A stretch of 64,000 nt of DNA from Viola odorata (taxonomy: Eukaryota > Streptophyta > Magnoliopsida > Malpighiales > Violaceae): the NCBI GenBank assembly GCA_963691705.1, contig OY829543.1, forward strand, positions 26,435,523 through 26,499,522, given 5' to 3'. Under the pieces are notes generated by a model. The model was not told the DNA's origin. It did not search any database and was given only the letters and a program-made list of their open reading frames with translations. Numbering within the stretch: position 1 is the first letter of the stretch; each line of letters begins with the position of its first letter. Shown one piece after another: positions 10,784 through 24,973 of this stretch. The position numbers were made by a program, and so were the translations under genes.

Positions 10784-13148
10784 CTAGGGTTGGCGCGCCT
10801 GGTGCGCGCATGACTTCATGGTTTGCGAGGACTGGGCCCGACATTCCTCATTTCTTGCGCGCCCTATCCATGAGGTCTTCTCGTGGATACGAGTGAGAGC
10901 CCTCATGCTCGTATCATCTCCTCCCTCTTCAAATGGATTCGTCCTCGAATCTGCGCGCACCATTCCTTTGCGAAAGTCACACATAGTACCTACATAGGAG
11001 AGATATGCATCAGTACTATGGAAAAGGGTTGGAAAATAACTGAAAGGTAACTCAAAACGATGATGTGAAAATAAGTCTGTAGACTTCAAAAGACAAGGAA
11101 TTTTCTCCCATGGGCGAAGAGTAGGCTTGGGAATTATTACATGAAATAACCCTAAACCACCCTTCACTTAAGGCTTTGACCGCGGGCTTGATGAGATTGG
11201 CTTGGAGAGCTAGCGCAAGGCCTCGGATGGCTTAGGCGTGGGGACTTCATGGGATGCTAGGGTTATCGCGCCTGGTGCGCGCATGACTTCATGGTTTGCG
11301 AGGACTTGGCGCGGCATTCCTCACGGCTGGCGCGCCCTATCCGTGAGGTCTTCATGTGGATACGAGTGAGAGCCCTCATGCTCGTATCATCTACTCCCTC
11401 TTCAAATGGATTCGTTCTCGAATCTGCGCGATCCATTCCTTTGCGAATGTCACACAAAGTACCTACATAGAAGAGATATGCATCAGCACTATGGAAAAGA
11501 GTTGGAAAATAACTAAATGGTAACTCAAAGCGATGATGGGAAAATAAGTCTGTAGACTTCAAAACACAAGGAATTTTCTCCCATGGGCGAAGAGTAGGCT
11601 TGGGAATTGTTACATGAAATAACCCTAAACCACCCTTTACTTAAGGCCTTGACCGCGGGCTTGAAGAGATTGGCTTGGAGAGCTAGCGCAAGGCCTCGGA
11701 TGGCTTAGGCGCGGGGACTTCATGGGATGCTAGGGTTGGCGCGCCTGGTGCGCGCATGACTTCATGGTTTGTGAGGACTTGGCCCGGCATTCCTCATGTC
11801 TTGCGCGGCCAATCCATGAGGTCTTCTCATGGATACGAGTGAGAGCCCTCATGCTCGTATCATCTCCTCCGTCTTCAAATGGATTCGTCCTCGAATCTCC
11901 GCGCACCATTCCTTTGCGAATGTCACACATAGTACCTACATAGGAGAGATATGCATCAGTACTATGGAAAAGGGTTGGAAAATAACTGAAAGGTAACTCA
12001 AAGCGATGATGTGAAAATAAGTCTGTAGACTTCAAAAGACAAGGAATTTTCTCCCATGGGCGAAGAGTAGGCTTGGGAATTATTACATGAAATAACCCTA
12101 AACCACCCTTCACTTAAGGCTTTGACCGCGGGTTTGAAGAGATTGGCATGGAGAGCTAGCGCAAGGCCTCGGATGGCTTAGGCGTGGGGACTTCATGGGA
12201 TGCTAGGGTTATCGCCCCTGGTGCGCGCATGACTTCATGGTTTGTGAGGACTTGGCGCGGCATTCCTCACGGCTGGCGCGCCCTATCCGTGAGGTCTTCA
12301 CGTGGATACGAGTGAGAGCCCTCATGCTCGTATCATCTACTCCCTCTTCAAATGGATTCGTTCTCGAATCTGCGCGATCCATTCCTTTGCGAATGTCACA
12401 CAAAGTACCTACATAGAAGAGATATGCATCAGCACTATGGAAAAGAGTTGGAAAATAACTAAATGGTAACTCAAAGCGATGATGGGAAAATAAGTCTGTA
12501 GACTTCAAAACACAAGGAATTTTCTCCCATGGGCGAAGAGTAGGCTTGGGAATTATTACATGAAATAACCCTAAACCACCCTTCACTTAAGGCTTTGACC
12601 GCGGGCTTGAAGAGATTGGCTTGGAGAGCTAGCGCAAGGCCTCAGATGGCTTAGGCGTGGGGACTTCATGGGATGCTAGGGTTGGCGCGCCTGGTGCGCG
12701 CATGACTTCATGGTTTGCGAGGACTTGGCGACGCATTCCTCACGGCTGGCGCGGCCTATCCGTGAGGTCTTCACGTGGATACGAGTGAGAGCCCTCATGT
12801 TCGTATCATCTCCTCCCTCTTCAAATGGATTCGTCCTCGAATCTGCGCGCTCCATTCCTTTGCGAATGTCACACATAGTACCTACATAGGAGAGATATGC
12901 ATCAATACTATGGAAAGGGGTTGGAAAATAACTGAAAGGTAACGCAAAGCGATGATGTGAAAATAAGTCTGTAGACTTCTAAAGACAAGGAATTTTCTCC
13001 CATGGGCGAAGAGTAGGCTTGAGAATTATTACATGAAATAACCCTAAACTACCCTTTACATAAGGCCTTGACCGCGGGCTTGAAGAGATTGGCTTGGAGA
13101 GCCAGCGCAAGGCCTCGGATGGCTTAGGCGCGGGGACTTCATGGGATG
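10784..13148 (-). repeat. A-E alternating block
   Basis: Order is A (10784, with GCGAAAGTC instead of GCGAATGTC), E (11257), A (11730, with CCGTCTTC), E (12203) and B (12676). The GCGAAAGTC A unit followed by E recurs at 15514 and 15987, ten units further on. The CCGTCTTC form of A becomes a fixed member of the later 8-unit and 5-unit repeats. Confidence 0.8.
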
Positions 13149-16100
13149 CTAGGGTTGGCGCGCCTGTTGTGCGCATGTCTTCTTGGTTTGCGAGGTCTTG
13201 GCGCGACATTCCTCATATCTTGCGCGGCCTATCCATGAGGTCTTGACGTGGATACGAGTGAGAGCCCTCATGCTAGTATCATCTCCTCCCTCTTCAAATG
13301 GATTTGTCCTCGAATATGTGCGCTCCATTCCTTTGCGAATGTCACACAAAGTACCTACATAGGAGAGATATGCATCAGCACTATGGAAAAGGGTTGGAAA
13401 ATAACTAAAAGGTAACTCAAAGCGATGATGTGAAAATAAGTCTGTAGACTTCAAAAGACAAGGTATTTTCTCCCGTGGGCGAAGAGTAGGCTTGGGAATT
13501 ATTACATGAAATAACCCTAAACCACCCTTCACTTAAGGCTTTGACCGCGGGCTTGAAGAGATTGGCTTGGAGAGCTAGCACAAGGCCTCGGATGGCTTAG
13601 GTGTGGGGACTTCATGGGATGCTAGGGTTGGCGCGCCTGGTGCACGCATGTCTTCATGGTTTACGAGGACTTGGCGCGGCATTCCTCATGGCTTGCGCGG
13701 CCTATCCATGAGGTCTTCACGTGGATACGAGTGAGAGCCCTCATGTTCGTATCATCTCCTCCCTCTTCAAATGGATTCGTCCTCGAACCTGCGGGCTCCA
13801 TTCCTTTGCGAATGTCACACAAAGTACCTACATAGGAGAGATATGCATCAGCACTATGGAAAAGGGTTGGAAAATAACTGAAAGGTAACTCAAAGAGATG
13901 ATGTGAAAATAAGTCTGTAGACTTCAAAAGACAAGGAATTTTCTCCTATGGGCGAAGAGTAGGCTTGGGAATTATTACATGAAATAACCCTAAACCACCC
14001 TTCACTTAAGGCTTTGACCGCGGGCTTGAAGAGATTGGCTTGGAGAGCTAGCGCAAGGCCTCAGATGGCTTAGGCGTGGGGACTTCATGGGATGCTAGGG
14101 TTGGCGCGCCTGGTGCGCGCATGACTTCATGGTTTGCGAGGACTTGGCGCCGCATTCCTCACGGCTGGCGCGGCCTATCCGTGAGGTCTTCACGTGGATA
14201 CGAGTGAGAGCCCTCATGTTCGTATCATCTCCTCCCTCTTCAAATGGATTCGTCCTCGAATCTGCGCGCACCATTCCTTTGCGAATGTCACACATAGTAC
14301 CTACATAGGAGAGATATGCATCAGTACTATGGAAAAGGGTTGAAAAATAACTGAAAGGTAACTCAAAGCGATGATGTGAAAATAAGTCTGTAGACTTCAA
14401 AAGACAAGGAATTTTCACCCATGGGCGAAGAGTATGCTTGGGAATTAGTACATGAAATAACCCTAAACTACCCTTTACTTAAGGCCTTGACCGCGGGCTT
14501 GAAGAGATTGGTTTGGAGAGCTAGCGCAAGGCCTCGGATGGCTTAGGCGCGGGGACTTCATGGGATGCTAGGGTTGGCGCGCCTGGTGCGCGCATGACTT
14601 CATGGTTTGCGAGGACTTGGCCCGACATTCCTCATTTCTTGCGCGCCCTATCCATGAGGTCTTCTCGTGGATACGAGTGAGAGCCCTCATGCTCGTATCA
14701 TCTCCTCCCTCTTCAAATGGATTCGTCCTCGAATCTGCGCGCACCATTCCTTTGCGAATGTCACACATAGTACCTACATAGGAGAGATATGCATCAGTAC
14801 TATGGAAAAGGGTTGAAAAATAACTGAAAGGTAACTCAAAGCGATGATGTGAAAATAAGTCTGTAGACTTCAAAAGACAAGGAATTTTCACCCATGGGCG
14901 AAGAGTATGCTTGGGAATTAGTACATGAAATAACCCTAAACTACCCTTTACTTAAGGCCTTGACCGCGGGCTTGAAGAGATTGGTTTGGAGAGCTAGCGC
15001 AAGGCCTCGGATGGCTTAGGCGCGGGGACTTCATGGGATGCTAGGGTTGGCGCGCCTGGTGCGCGCATGACTTCATGGTTTGCGAGGACTTGGCCCGACA
15101 TTCCTCATTTCTTGCGCGCCCTATCCATGAGGTCTTCTCGTGGATACGAGTGAGAGCCCTCATGCTCGTATCATCTCCTCCCTCTTCAAATGGATTCGTC
15201 CTCGAATCTGCGCGCACCATTCCTTTGCGAATGTCACACATAGTACCCACATAGGAGAGATATGCATCAGTACTATGGAAAAGGGTTGGAAAATAACTGA
15301 AAGGTAACTCAAAGCGATGATGTGAAAATAAGTCTGTAGACTTCAAAAGACAAGGAATTTTCTCCCATGGGCGAAGAGTAGGCTTGGGAATTATTACATG
15401 AAATAACCCTAAACCACCCTTCACTTAAGGCTTTGACCGCGGGCTTGAAGAGATTGGCTTGGAGAGCTAGCGCAAGGCCTCAGATGGCTTAGGCGTGGGG
15501 ACTTCATGGGATGCTAGGGTTGGCGCGCCTGGTGCGCGCATGACTTCATGGTTTGCGAGGACTTGGCCCGACATTCCTCATTTCTTGCGCGCCCTATCCA
15601 TGAGGTCTTCTCGTGGATACGAGTGAGAGCCCTCATGCTCGTATCATCTCCTCCCTCTTCAAATGGATTCGTCCTCGAATCTGCGCGCACCATTCCTTTG
15701 CGAAAGTCACACATAGTACCTACATAGGAGAGATATGCATCAGTACTATGGAAAAGGGTTGGAAAATAACTGAAAGGTAACTCAAAACGATGATGTGAAA
15801 ATAAGTCTGTAGACTTCAAAAGACAAGGAATTTTCTCCCATGGGCGAAGAGTAGGCTTGGGAATTATTACATGAAATAACCCTAAACCACCCTTCACTTA
15901 AGGCTTTGACCGCGGGCTTGATGAGATTGGCTTGGAGAGCTAGCGCAAGGCCTCGGATGGCTTAGGCGTGGGGACTTCATGGGATGCTAGGGTTATCGCG
16001 CCTGGTGCGCGCATGACTTCATGGTTTGTGAGGACTTGGCGCGGCATTCCTCACGGCTGGCGCGCCCTATCCGTGAGGTCTTCACGTGGATACGAGTGAG

Positions 16101-16932
16101 AGCCCTCATGCTCGTATCATCTACTCCCTCTTCAAATGGATTCGTTCTCGAATCTGCGCGATCCATTCCTTTGCGAATGTCATACAAAGTACCTACATAG
16201 AAGAGATATGCATCAGCACTATGGAAAAGATTTGGAAAATAACTAAATGGTAACTCAAAGCGATGATGGGAAAATAAGTCTGTAGACTTCAAAACACAAG
16301 GAATTTTCTCCCATGGGCGAAGAGTAGGCTTGGGAATTATTACATGAAATAACCCTAAACTACCCTTCACTTAAGGCTTTGACCGCGGGCTTGAAGAGAT
16401 TGGCTTGGAGAGCTAGCGCAAGGCCTCAGATGGCTTAGGCGTGGGGACTTCATGGGATGCTAGGGTTGGCGCGCCTGGTGCGCGCATGACTTCATGGTTT
16501 GCGAGGACTTGGCGACGCATTCCTCACGGCTGGCGCGGCCTATCCGTGAGGTCTTCACGTGGATACGAGTGAGAGCCCTCATGTTCGTATCATCTCCTCC
16601 CTCTTCAAATGGATTCGTCCTCGAATCTGCGCGCTCCATTCCTTTGCGAATGTCACACATAGTACCTACATAGGAGAGATATGCATCAATACTATGGAAA
16701 AGGGTTGGAAAATAACTGAAAGGTAACTCAAAGCGATGATGTGAAAATAAGTCTGTAGACTTCTAAAGACAAGGAATTTTCTCCCATGGGCGAAGAGTAG
16801 GCTTGGGAATTATTACATGAAATAACCCTAAACTACCCTTTACATAAGGCCTTGACCGCGGGCTTGAAGAGATTGGCTTGGAGAGCTAGCGCAAGGCCTC
16901 GGATGGCTTAGGCGCGGGGACTTCATGGGATG
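13149..16932 (-). repeat. Older 8-unit block: C D B/A A A A E B
   Basis: Units start at 13149 (C), 13622 (D), 14095 (B/A mosaic), 14568, 15041 and 15514 (three A units in a row), 15987 (E) and 16460 (B). Its first two units align with those of the next block at an offset of 3784 bp (8 x 473), and 12203/12676 align with 15987/16460 at the same offset. The inner units differ, so it is a relative of the following 8-unit repeat and not a full copy. The units at 14095 and 14568 share GGTTGAAAAATAACTG and TTTTCACCC. Confidence 0.8.
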
Positions 16933-19900
16933 CTAGGGTTGGCGCGCCTGTTGTGCGCATGTCTTCTTGGTTTGCGAGGACTTGGCGCGACATTCCTCAT
17001 ATCTTGCGCGGCCTATCCATGAGGTCTTGACGTGGATACGAGTGAGAGCCCTCATGCTAGTATCATCTCCTCCCTCTTCAAATGGATTTGTCCTCGAATA
17101 TGTGCGCTCCATTCCTTTGCGAATGTCACACAAAGTACCTACATAGGAGAGATATGCATCAGCACTATGGAAAAGGGTTGGAAAATAACTAAAAGGTAAC
17201 TCAAAGCGATGATGTGAAAATAAGTCTGTAGACTTCAAAAGACAAGGTATTTTCTCCCATGGGCGAAGAGTAGGCTTGGGAATTATTACATGAAATAACC
17301 CTAAACCACCCTTCACTTAAGGCTTTGACCGCGGGCTTGAAGAGATTGGCTTGGAGAGCTAGCACAAGGCCTCGGATGGCTTAGGTGTGGGGACTTCATG
17401 GGATGCTAGGGTTGGCGCGCCTGGTGCACGCATGTCTTCATGGTTTACGAGGACTTGGCGCGGCATTCCTCATGGCTTGCGCGGCCTATCCATGAGGTCT
17501 TCACGTGGATACGAGTGAGAGCCCTCATGTTCGTATCATCTCCTCCCTCTTCAAATGGATTCGTCCTCGAACCTGCGGGCTCCATTCCTTTGCGAATGTC
17601 ACACAAAGTACCTACATAGGAGAGATATGCATCAGCACTATGGAAAAGGGTTGGAAAATAACTGAAAGGTAACTCAAAGCGATGATGTGAAAATAAGTCT
17701 GTAGACTTCAAAAGACAAGGAATTTTCTCCCATGGGCGAAGAGTAGGCTTGGGAATTATTACATGAAATAACCCTAAACCACCCTTCACTTAAGGCTTTG
17801 ACCGCGGGCTTGATGAGATTGGCTTGGAGAGCTAGCGCAAGGCCTCGGATGGCTTAGGCGTGGGGACTTCATGGGATGCTAGGGTTATCGCGCCTGGTGC
17901 GCGCATGACTTCATGGTTTGCGAGGACTTGGCGCGACATTCCTCACGGCTGGCGCGCCCTATCCGTGAGGTCTTCATGTGGATACGAGTGAGAGCCCTCA
18001 TGCTCGTATCATCTACTCCCTCTTCAAATGGATTCGTTCTCGAATCTGCGCGATCCATTCCTTTGCGAATGTCACACAAAGTACCTACATAGAAGAGATA
18101 TGCATCAGCACTATGGAAAAGAGTTGGAAAATAACTAAATGGTAACTCAAAGCGATGATGGGAAAATAAGTCTGTAGACTTCAAAACACAAGGAATTTTC
18201 TCCCATGGGCGAAGAGTAGGCTTGGGAATTGTTACATGAAATAACCCTAAAGCACCCTTTACTTAAGGCCTTGACCGCGGGCTTGAAGAGATTGGCTTGG
18301 AGAGCTAGCGCAAGGCCTCGGATGGCTTAGGCGCGGGGACTTCATGGGATGCTAGGGTTGGCGCGCCTGGTGCGCGCATGACTTCATGGTTTGCGAGGAC
18401 TTGGCCCGGCATTCCTCATGTCTTGCGCGGCCAATCCATGAGGTCTTCTCATGGATACGAGTGAGAGCCCTCATGCTCGTATCATCTCCTCCGTCTTCAA
18501 ATGGATTCGTCCTCGAATCTGCGCGCACCATTCCTTTGCGAATGTCACACATAGTACCTACATAGGAGAGATATGCATCAGTACTATGGAAAAGGGTTGG
18601 AAAATAACTGAAAGGTAACTCAAAGCGATGATGTGAAAATAAGTCTGTAGACTTCAAAAGACAAGGAATTTTCTCCCATGGGCGAAGAGTAGGCTTGGGA
18701 ATTATTACATGAAATAACCCTAAACCACCCTTCACTTAAGGCTTTGACCGCGGGTTTGAAGAGATTGGCTTGGAGAGCTAGCGCAAGGCCTCAGATGGCT
18801 TAGGCGTGGGGACTTCATGGGATGCTAGGGTTGGCGCGCCTGTTGTGCGCATGTCTTCTTGGTTTGCGAGGACTTGGCGCGACATTCCTCATATCTTGCG
18901 CGGCCTATCCATGAGGTCTTGACGTGGATACGAGTGAGAGCCCTCATGCTAGTATCATCTCCTCCCTCTTCAAATGGATTTGTCCTCGAATATGTGCGCT
19001 CCATTCCTTTGCGAATGTCACACAAAGTACCTACATAGGAGCGATATGCATCAGCACTATGGAAAAGGGTTGGAAAATAACTAAAAGGTAACTCAAAGCG
19101 ATGATGTGAAAATAAGTCTGTAGACTTCAAAAGACAAGGAATTTTCTCCCATGGGCGAAGAGTAGGCTTGGGAATTATTACATGAAATAACCCTAAACCA
19201 CCCTTCACTTAAGGCTTTGACCGCGGGCTTGAAGATATTGGCTTGGAGAGCTAGCGCAAGGCCTCAGATGGCTTAGGCGTGGGGACTTCATGGGATGCTA
19301 GGGTTGGCGCGCCTGGTGCGCGCATGACTTCATGGTTTGCGAGGACTTGGCGCCGCATTCCTCACGGCTGGCGCGGCCTATCCGTGAGGTCTTCACGTGG
19401 ATACGAGTGAGAGCCCTCATGTTCGTATCATCTCCTCCCTCTTCAAATGGATTCGTCCTCGAATCTGCGCGCTCCATTCCTTTGCGAATGTCACACATAG
19501 TACCTACATAGGAGAGATATGCATCAATACTATGGAAAAGGGTTGAAAAATAACTGAAAGGTAACTCAAAGCGATGATGTGAAAATAAGTCTGTAGACTT
19601 CAAAAGACAAGGAATTTTCACCCATGGGCGAAGAGTAGGCTTGGGAATTGTTACATGAAATAACCCTAAACCACCCTTTACTTAAGGCCTTGACCGCGGG
19701 CTTGAAGAGATTGGCTTGGAGAGCTAGCGCAAGGCCTCGGATGGCTTAGGCGCGGGGACTTCATGGGATGCTAGGGTTGGCGCGCCTGTTGTGCGCATGT
19801 CTTCTTGGTTTGCGAGGACTTGGCGCGACATTCCTCATATCTTGCGCGGCCTATCCATGAGGTCTTGACGTGGATACGAGTGAGAGCCCTCATGCTAGTA

Positions 19901-20716
19901 TCATCTCCTCCCTCTTCAAATGGATTTGTCCTCGAATATGTGCGCTCCATTCCTTTGCGAATGTCACACAAAGTACCTACATAGGAGCGATATGCATCAG
20001 CACTATGGAAAAGGGTTGGAAAATAACTAAAAGGTAACTCAAAGCGATGATGTGAAAATAAGTCTGTAGACTTCAAAAGACAAGGAATTTTCTCCCATGG
20101 GCGAAGAGTAGGCTTGGGAATTATTACATGAAATAACCCTAAACCACCCTTCACTTAAGGCTTTGACCGCGGGCTTGAAGAGATTGGCTTGGAGAGCTAG
20201 CACAAGGCCTCGGATGGCTTAGGTGTGGGGACTTCATGGTATGCTAGGGTTGGCGCGCCTGGTGCACGCATGTCTTCATGGTTTACGAGGACTTGGCGCG
20301 GCATTCCTCATGGCTTGCGCGGCCTATCCATGAGGTCTTCACGTGGATACGAGTGAGAGCCCTCATGTTCGTATCATCTCCTCCCTCTTCAAATGGATTC
20401 GTCCTCGAACCTGCGGGCTCCATTCCTTTGCGAATGTCACACAAAGTACCTACATAGGAGAGATATGCATCAGCACTATGGAAAAGGGTTGGAAAATAAC
20501 TGAAAGGTAACTCAAAGCGATGATGTGAAAATAAGTCTGTAGACTTCTAAAGACAAGGTATTTTCTCCCATGGGCGAAGAGTAGGCTTGGGAATTATTAC
20601 ATGAAATAACCCTAAACTACCCTTTACATAAGGCCTTGACCGCGGGCTTGAAGAGATTGGCTTGGAGAGCTAGCGCAAGGCCTCGGATGGCTTAGGCGCG
20701 GGGACTTCATGGGATG
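16933..20716 (-). repeat. 8-unit higher-order repeat, copy 1
   Basis: Order is C (16933), D (17406), E (17879), A with CCGTCTTC (18352), C (18825), B (19298), C (19771) and D with the TAG variant (20244). All eight recur in the same order 3784 bp later. The C units at 18825 and 19771 carry the private AGGAGCGATATG. Differences from copy 2 are single bases, such as CTAAAGCACCC near 18247 and CATGGTATGC near 20234. Confidence 0.92.
17406..17878 (-). repeat. Subfamily D, example unit
   Basis: Diagnostic states are CTGGTGCACGC, GGTTTACGAGG, CTCATGGCTTGCG, CATGTTCGTATC and GAACCTGCGGGCTCC. GGTTTACGAGG puts TAA into the sense frame 13 codons before the usual end. Units start at 378, 1324, 4162, 5108, 13622, 17406, 20244, 21190, 24028, 29704, 30650, 33013, 35378, 37270, 39635, 42473, 45311, 46730, 50038, 57070, 59905 and 61321. 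A branch (378, 1324, 4162, 5108, 20244, 24028, 29704) also has the TAG from CTTCTAAAGAC. Confidence 0.9.
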
Positions 20717-23700
20717 CTAGGGTTGGCGCGCCTGTTGTGCGCATGTCTTCTTGGTTTGCGAGGACTTGGCGCGACATTCCTCATATCTTGCGCGGCCTAT
20801 CCATGAGGTCTTGACGTGGATACGAGTGAGAGCCCTCATGCTAGTATCATCTCCTCCCTCTTCAAATGGATTTGTCCTCGAATATGTGCGCTCCATTCCT
20901 TTGCGAATGTCACACAAAGTACCTACATAGGAGAGATATGCATCAGCACTATGGAAAAGGGTTGGAAAATAACTAAAAGGTAACTCAAAGCGATGATGTG
21001 AAAATAAGTCTGTAGACTTCAAAAGACAAGGTATTTTCTCCCATGGGCGAAGAGTAGGCTTGGGAATTATTACATGAAATAACCCTAAACCACCCTTCAC
21101 TTAAGGCTTTGACCGCGGGCTTGAAGAGATTGGCTTGGAGAGCTAGCACAAGGCCTCGGATGGCTTAGGTGTGGGGACTTCATGGGATGCTAGGGTTGGC
21201 GCGCCTGGTGCACGCATGTCTTCATGGTTTACGAGGACTTGGCGCGGCATTCCTCATGGCTTGCGCGGCCTATCCATGAGGTCTTCACGTGGATACGAGT
21301 GAGAGCCCTCATGTTCGTATCATCTCCTCCCTCTTCAAATGGATTCGTCCTCGAACCTGCGGGCTCCATTCCTTTGCGAATGTCACACAAAGTACCTACA
21401 TAGGAGAGATATGCATCAGCACTATGGAAAAGGGTTGGAAAATAACTGAAAGGTAACTCAAAGCGATGATGTGAAAATAAGTCTGTAGACTTCAAAAGAC
21501 AAGGAATTTTCTCCCATGGGCGAAGAGTAGGCTTGGGAATTATTACATGAAATAACCCTAAACCACCCTTCACTTAAGGCTTTGACCGCGGGCTTGATGA
21601 GATTGGCTTGGAGAGCTAGCGCAAGGCCTCGGATGGCTTAGGCGTGGGGACTTCATGGGATGCTAGGGTTATCGCGCCTGGTGCGCGCATGACTTCATGG
21701 TTTGCGAGGACTTGGCGCGACATTCCTCACGGCTGGCGCGCCCTATCCGTGAGGTCTTCATGTGGATACGAGTGAGAGCCCTCATGCTCGTATCATCTAC
21801 TCCCTCTTCAAATGGATTCGTTCTCGAATCTGCGCGATCCATTCCTTTGCGAATGTCACACAAAGTACCTACATAGAAGAGATATGCATCAGCACTATGG
21901 AAAAGAGTTGGAAAATAACTAAATGGTAACTCAAAGCGATGATGGGAAAATAAGTCTGTAGACTTCAAAACACAAGGAATTTTCTCCCATGGGCGAAGAG
22001 TAGGCTTGGGAATTGTTACATGAAATAACCCTAAACCACCCTTTACTTAAGGCCTTGACCGCGGGCTTGAAGAGATTGGCTTGGAGAGCTAGCGCAAGGC
22101 CTCGGATGGCTTAGGCGCGGGGACTTCATGGGATGCTAGGGTTGGCGCGCCTGGTGCGCGCATGACTTCATGGTTTGCGAGGACTTGGCCCGGCATTCCT
22201 CATGTCTTGCGCGGCCAATCCATGAGGTCTTCTCATGGATACGAGTGAGAGCCCTCATGCTCGTATCATCTCCTCCGTCTTCAAATGGATTCGTCCTCGA
22301 ATCTGCGCGCACCATTCCTTTGCGAATGTCACACATAGTACCTACATAGGAGAGATATGCATCAGTACTATGGAAAAGGGTTGGAAAATAACTGAAAGGT
22401 AACTCAAAGCGATGATGTGAAAATAAGTCTGTAGACTTCAAAAGACAAGGAATTTTCTCCCATGGGCGAAGAGTAGGCTTGGGAATTATTACATGAAATA
22501 ACCCTAAACCACCCTTCACTTAAGGCTTTGACCGCGGGTTTGAAGAGATTGGCTTGGAGAGCTAGCGCAAGGCCTCAGATGGCTTAGGCGTGGGGACTTC
22601 ATGGGATGCTAGGGTTGGCGCGCCTGTTGTGCGCATGTCTTCTTGGTTTGCGAGGACTTGGCGCGACATTCCTCATATCTTGCGCGGCCTATCCATGAGG
22701 TCTTGACGTGGATACGAGTGAGAGCCCTCATGCTAGTATCATCTCCTCCCTCTTCAAATGGATTTGTCCTCGAATATGTGCGCTCCATTCCTTTGCGAAT
22801 GTCACACAAAGTACCTACATAGGAGCGATATGCATCAGCACTATGGAAAAGGGTTGGAAAATAACTAAAAGGTAACTCAAAGCGATGATGTGAAAATAAG
22901 TCTGTAGACTTCAAAAGACAAGGAATTTTCTCCCATGGGCGAAGAGTAGGCTTGGGAATTATTACATGAAATAACCCTAAACCACCCTTCACTTAAGGCT
23001 TTGACCGCGGGCTTGAAGATATTGGCTTGGAGAGCTAGCGCAAGGCCTCAGATGGCTTAGGCGTGGGGACTTCATGGGATGCTAGGGTTGGCGCGCCTGG
23101 TGCGCGCATGACTTCATGGTTTGCGAGGACTTGGCGCCGCATTCCTCACGGCTGGCGCGGCCTATCCGTGAGGTCTTCACGTGGATACGAGTGAGAGCCC
23201 TCATGTTCGTATCATCTCCTCCCTCTTCAAATGGATTCGTCCTCGAATCTGCGCGCTCCATTCCTTTGCGAATGTCACACATAGTACCTACATAGGAGAG
23301 ATATGCATCAATACTATGGAAAAGGGTTGAAAAATAACTGAAAGGTAACTCAAAGCGATGATGTGAAAATAAGTCTGTAGACTTCAAAAGACAAGGAATT
23401 TTCACCCATGGGCGAAGAGTAGGCTTGGGAATTGTTACATGAAATAACCCTAAACCACCCTTTACTTAAGGCCTTGACCGCGGGCTTGAAGAGATTGGCT
23501 TGGAGAGCTAGCGCAAGGCCTCGGATGGCTTAGGCGCGGGGACTTCATGGGATGCTAGGGTTGGCGCGCCTGTTGTGCGCATGTCTTCTTGGTTTGCGAG
23601 GACTTGGCGCGACATTCCTCATATCTTGCGCGGCCTATCCATGAGGTCTTGACGTGGATACGAGTGAGAGCCCTCATGCTAGTATCATCTCCTCCCTCTT

Positions 23701-24500
23701 CAAATGGATTTGTCCTCGAATATGTGCGCTCCATTCCTTTGCGAATGTCACACAAAGTACCTACATAGGAGCGATATGCATCAGCACTATGGAAAAGGGT
23801 TGGAAAATAACTAAAAGGTAACTCAAAGCGATGATGTGAAAATAAGTCTGTAGACTTCAAAAGACAAGGAATTTTCTCCCATGGGCGAAGAGTAGGCTTG
23901 GGAATTATTACATGAAATAACCCTAAACCACCCTTCACTTAAGGCTTTGACCGCGGGCTTGAAGAGATTGGCTTGGAGAGCTAGCACAAGGCCTCGGATG
24001 GCTTAGGTGTGGGGACTTCATGGGATGCTAGGGTTGGCGCGCCTGGTGCACGCATGTCTTCATGGTTTACGAGGACTTGGCGCGGCATTCCTCATGGCTT
24101 GCGCGGCCTATCCATGAGGTCTTCACGTGGATACGAGTGAGAGCCCTCATGTTCGTATCATCTCCTCCCTCTTCAAATGGATTCGTCCTCGAACCTGCGG
24201 GCTCCATTCCTTTGCGAATGTCACACAAAGTACCTACATAGGAGAGATATGCATCAGCACTATGGAAAAGGGTTGGAAAATAACTGAAAGGTAACTCAAA
24301 GCGATGATGTGAAAATAAGTCTGTAGACTTCTAAAGACAAGGAATTTTCTCCCATGGGCGAAGAGTAGGCTTGGGAATTATTACATGAAATAACCCTAAA
24401 CTACCCTTTACATAAGGCCTTGACCGCGGGCTTGAAGAGATTGGCTTGGAGAGCTAGCGCAAGGCCTCGGATGGCTTAGGCGCGGGGACTTCATGGGATG
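20717..24500 (-). repeat. 8-unit higher-order repeat, copy 2
   Basis: This is the second copy of the C D E A C B C D block, with units at 20717, 21190, 21663, 22136, 22609, 23082, 23555 and 24028. Private markers of copy 1 (AGGAGCGATATG in two C units; GAAGATATTGGCTTGG after the C at 22609) are shared at the exact 3784-bp offset. Confidence 0.92.
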
Positions 24501-24973
24501 CTAGGGTTGGCGCGCCTGTTGTGCGCATGTCTTCTTGGTTTGCGAGGACTTGGCGCGACATTCCTCATATCTTCCGCGGCCTATCCATGAGGTCTTGACG
24601 TGGATACGAGTGAGAGCCCTCATGCTAGTATCATCTCCTCCCTCTTCAAATGGATTTGTCCTCGAATATGTGCGCTCCATTCCTTTGCGAATGTCACACA
24701 AAGTACCTACATAGGAGAGATATGCATCAGCACTATGGAAAAGAGTTGGAAAATAACTAAAAGGTAATTCAAAGCAATGATGTGAAATTAAGTCTGTAGA
24801 CTTCAAAAGACAAGGTATTTTCTCCCATGGGCGAAGAGTAGGCTTGGGAATTATTACATGAAATAACCCTAAACCACCCTTCACTTAAGGCTTTGACCGC
24901 GGGCTTGAAGAGATTGGCTTGGAGAGCTAGCGCAAGGCCTCGGATGGCTTAGGCGTGGGGACTTCATGGGATG
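24501..24973 (-). repeat. Variant C unit
   Basis: This C unit carries private changes: GGTAATTCAAAGCAATGATG and GAAATTAAGTC near 24763-24792, and CTTCCGCGG near 24572. Its close relative lies 5676 bp (12 units) away at 30177 and shares the first two but not the last. It marks the start of the region in which the 8-unit repeat is replaced by a 5-unit one. Confidence 0.85.
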
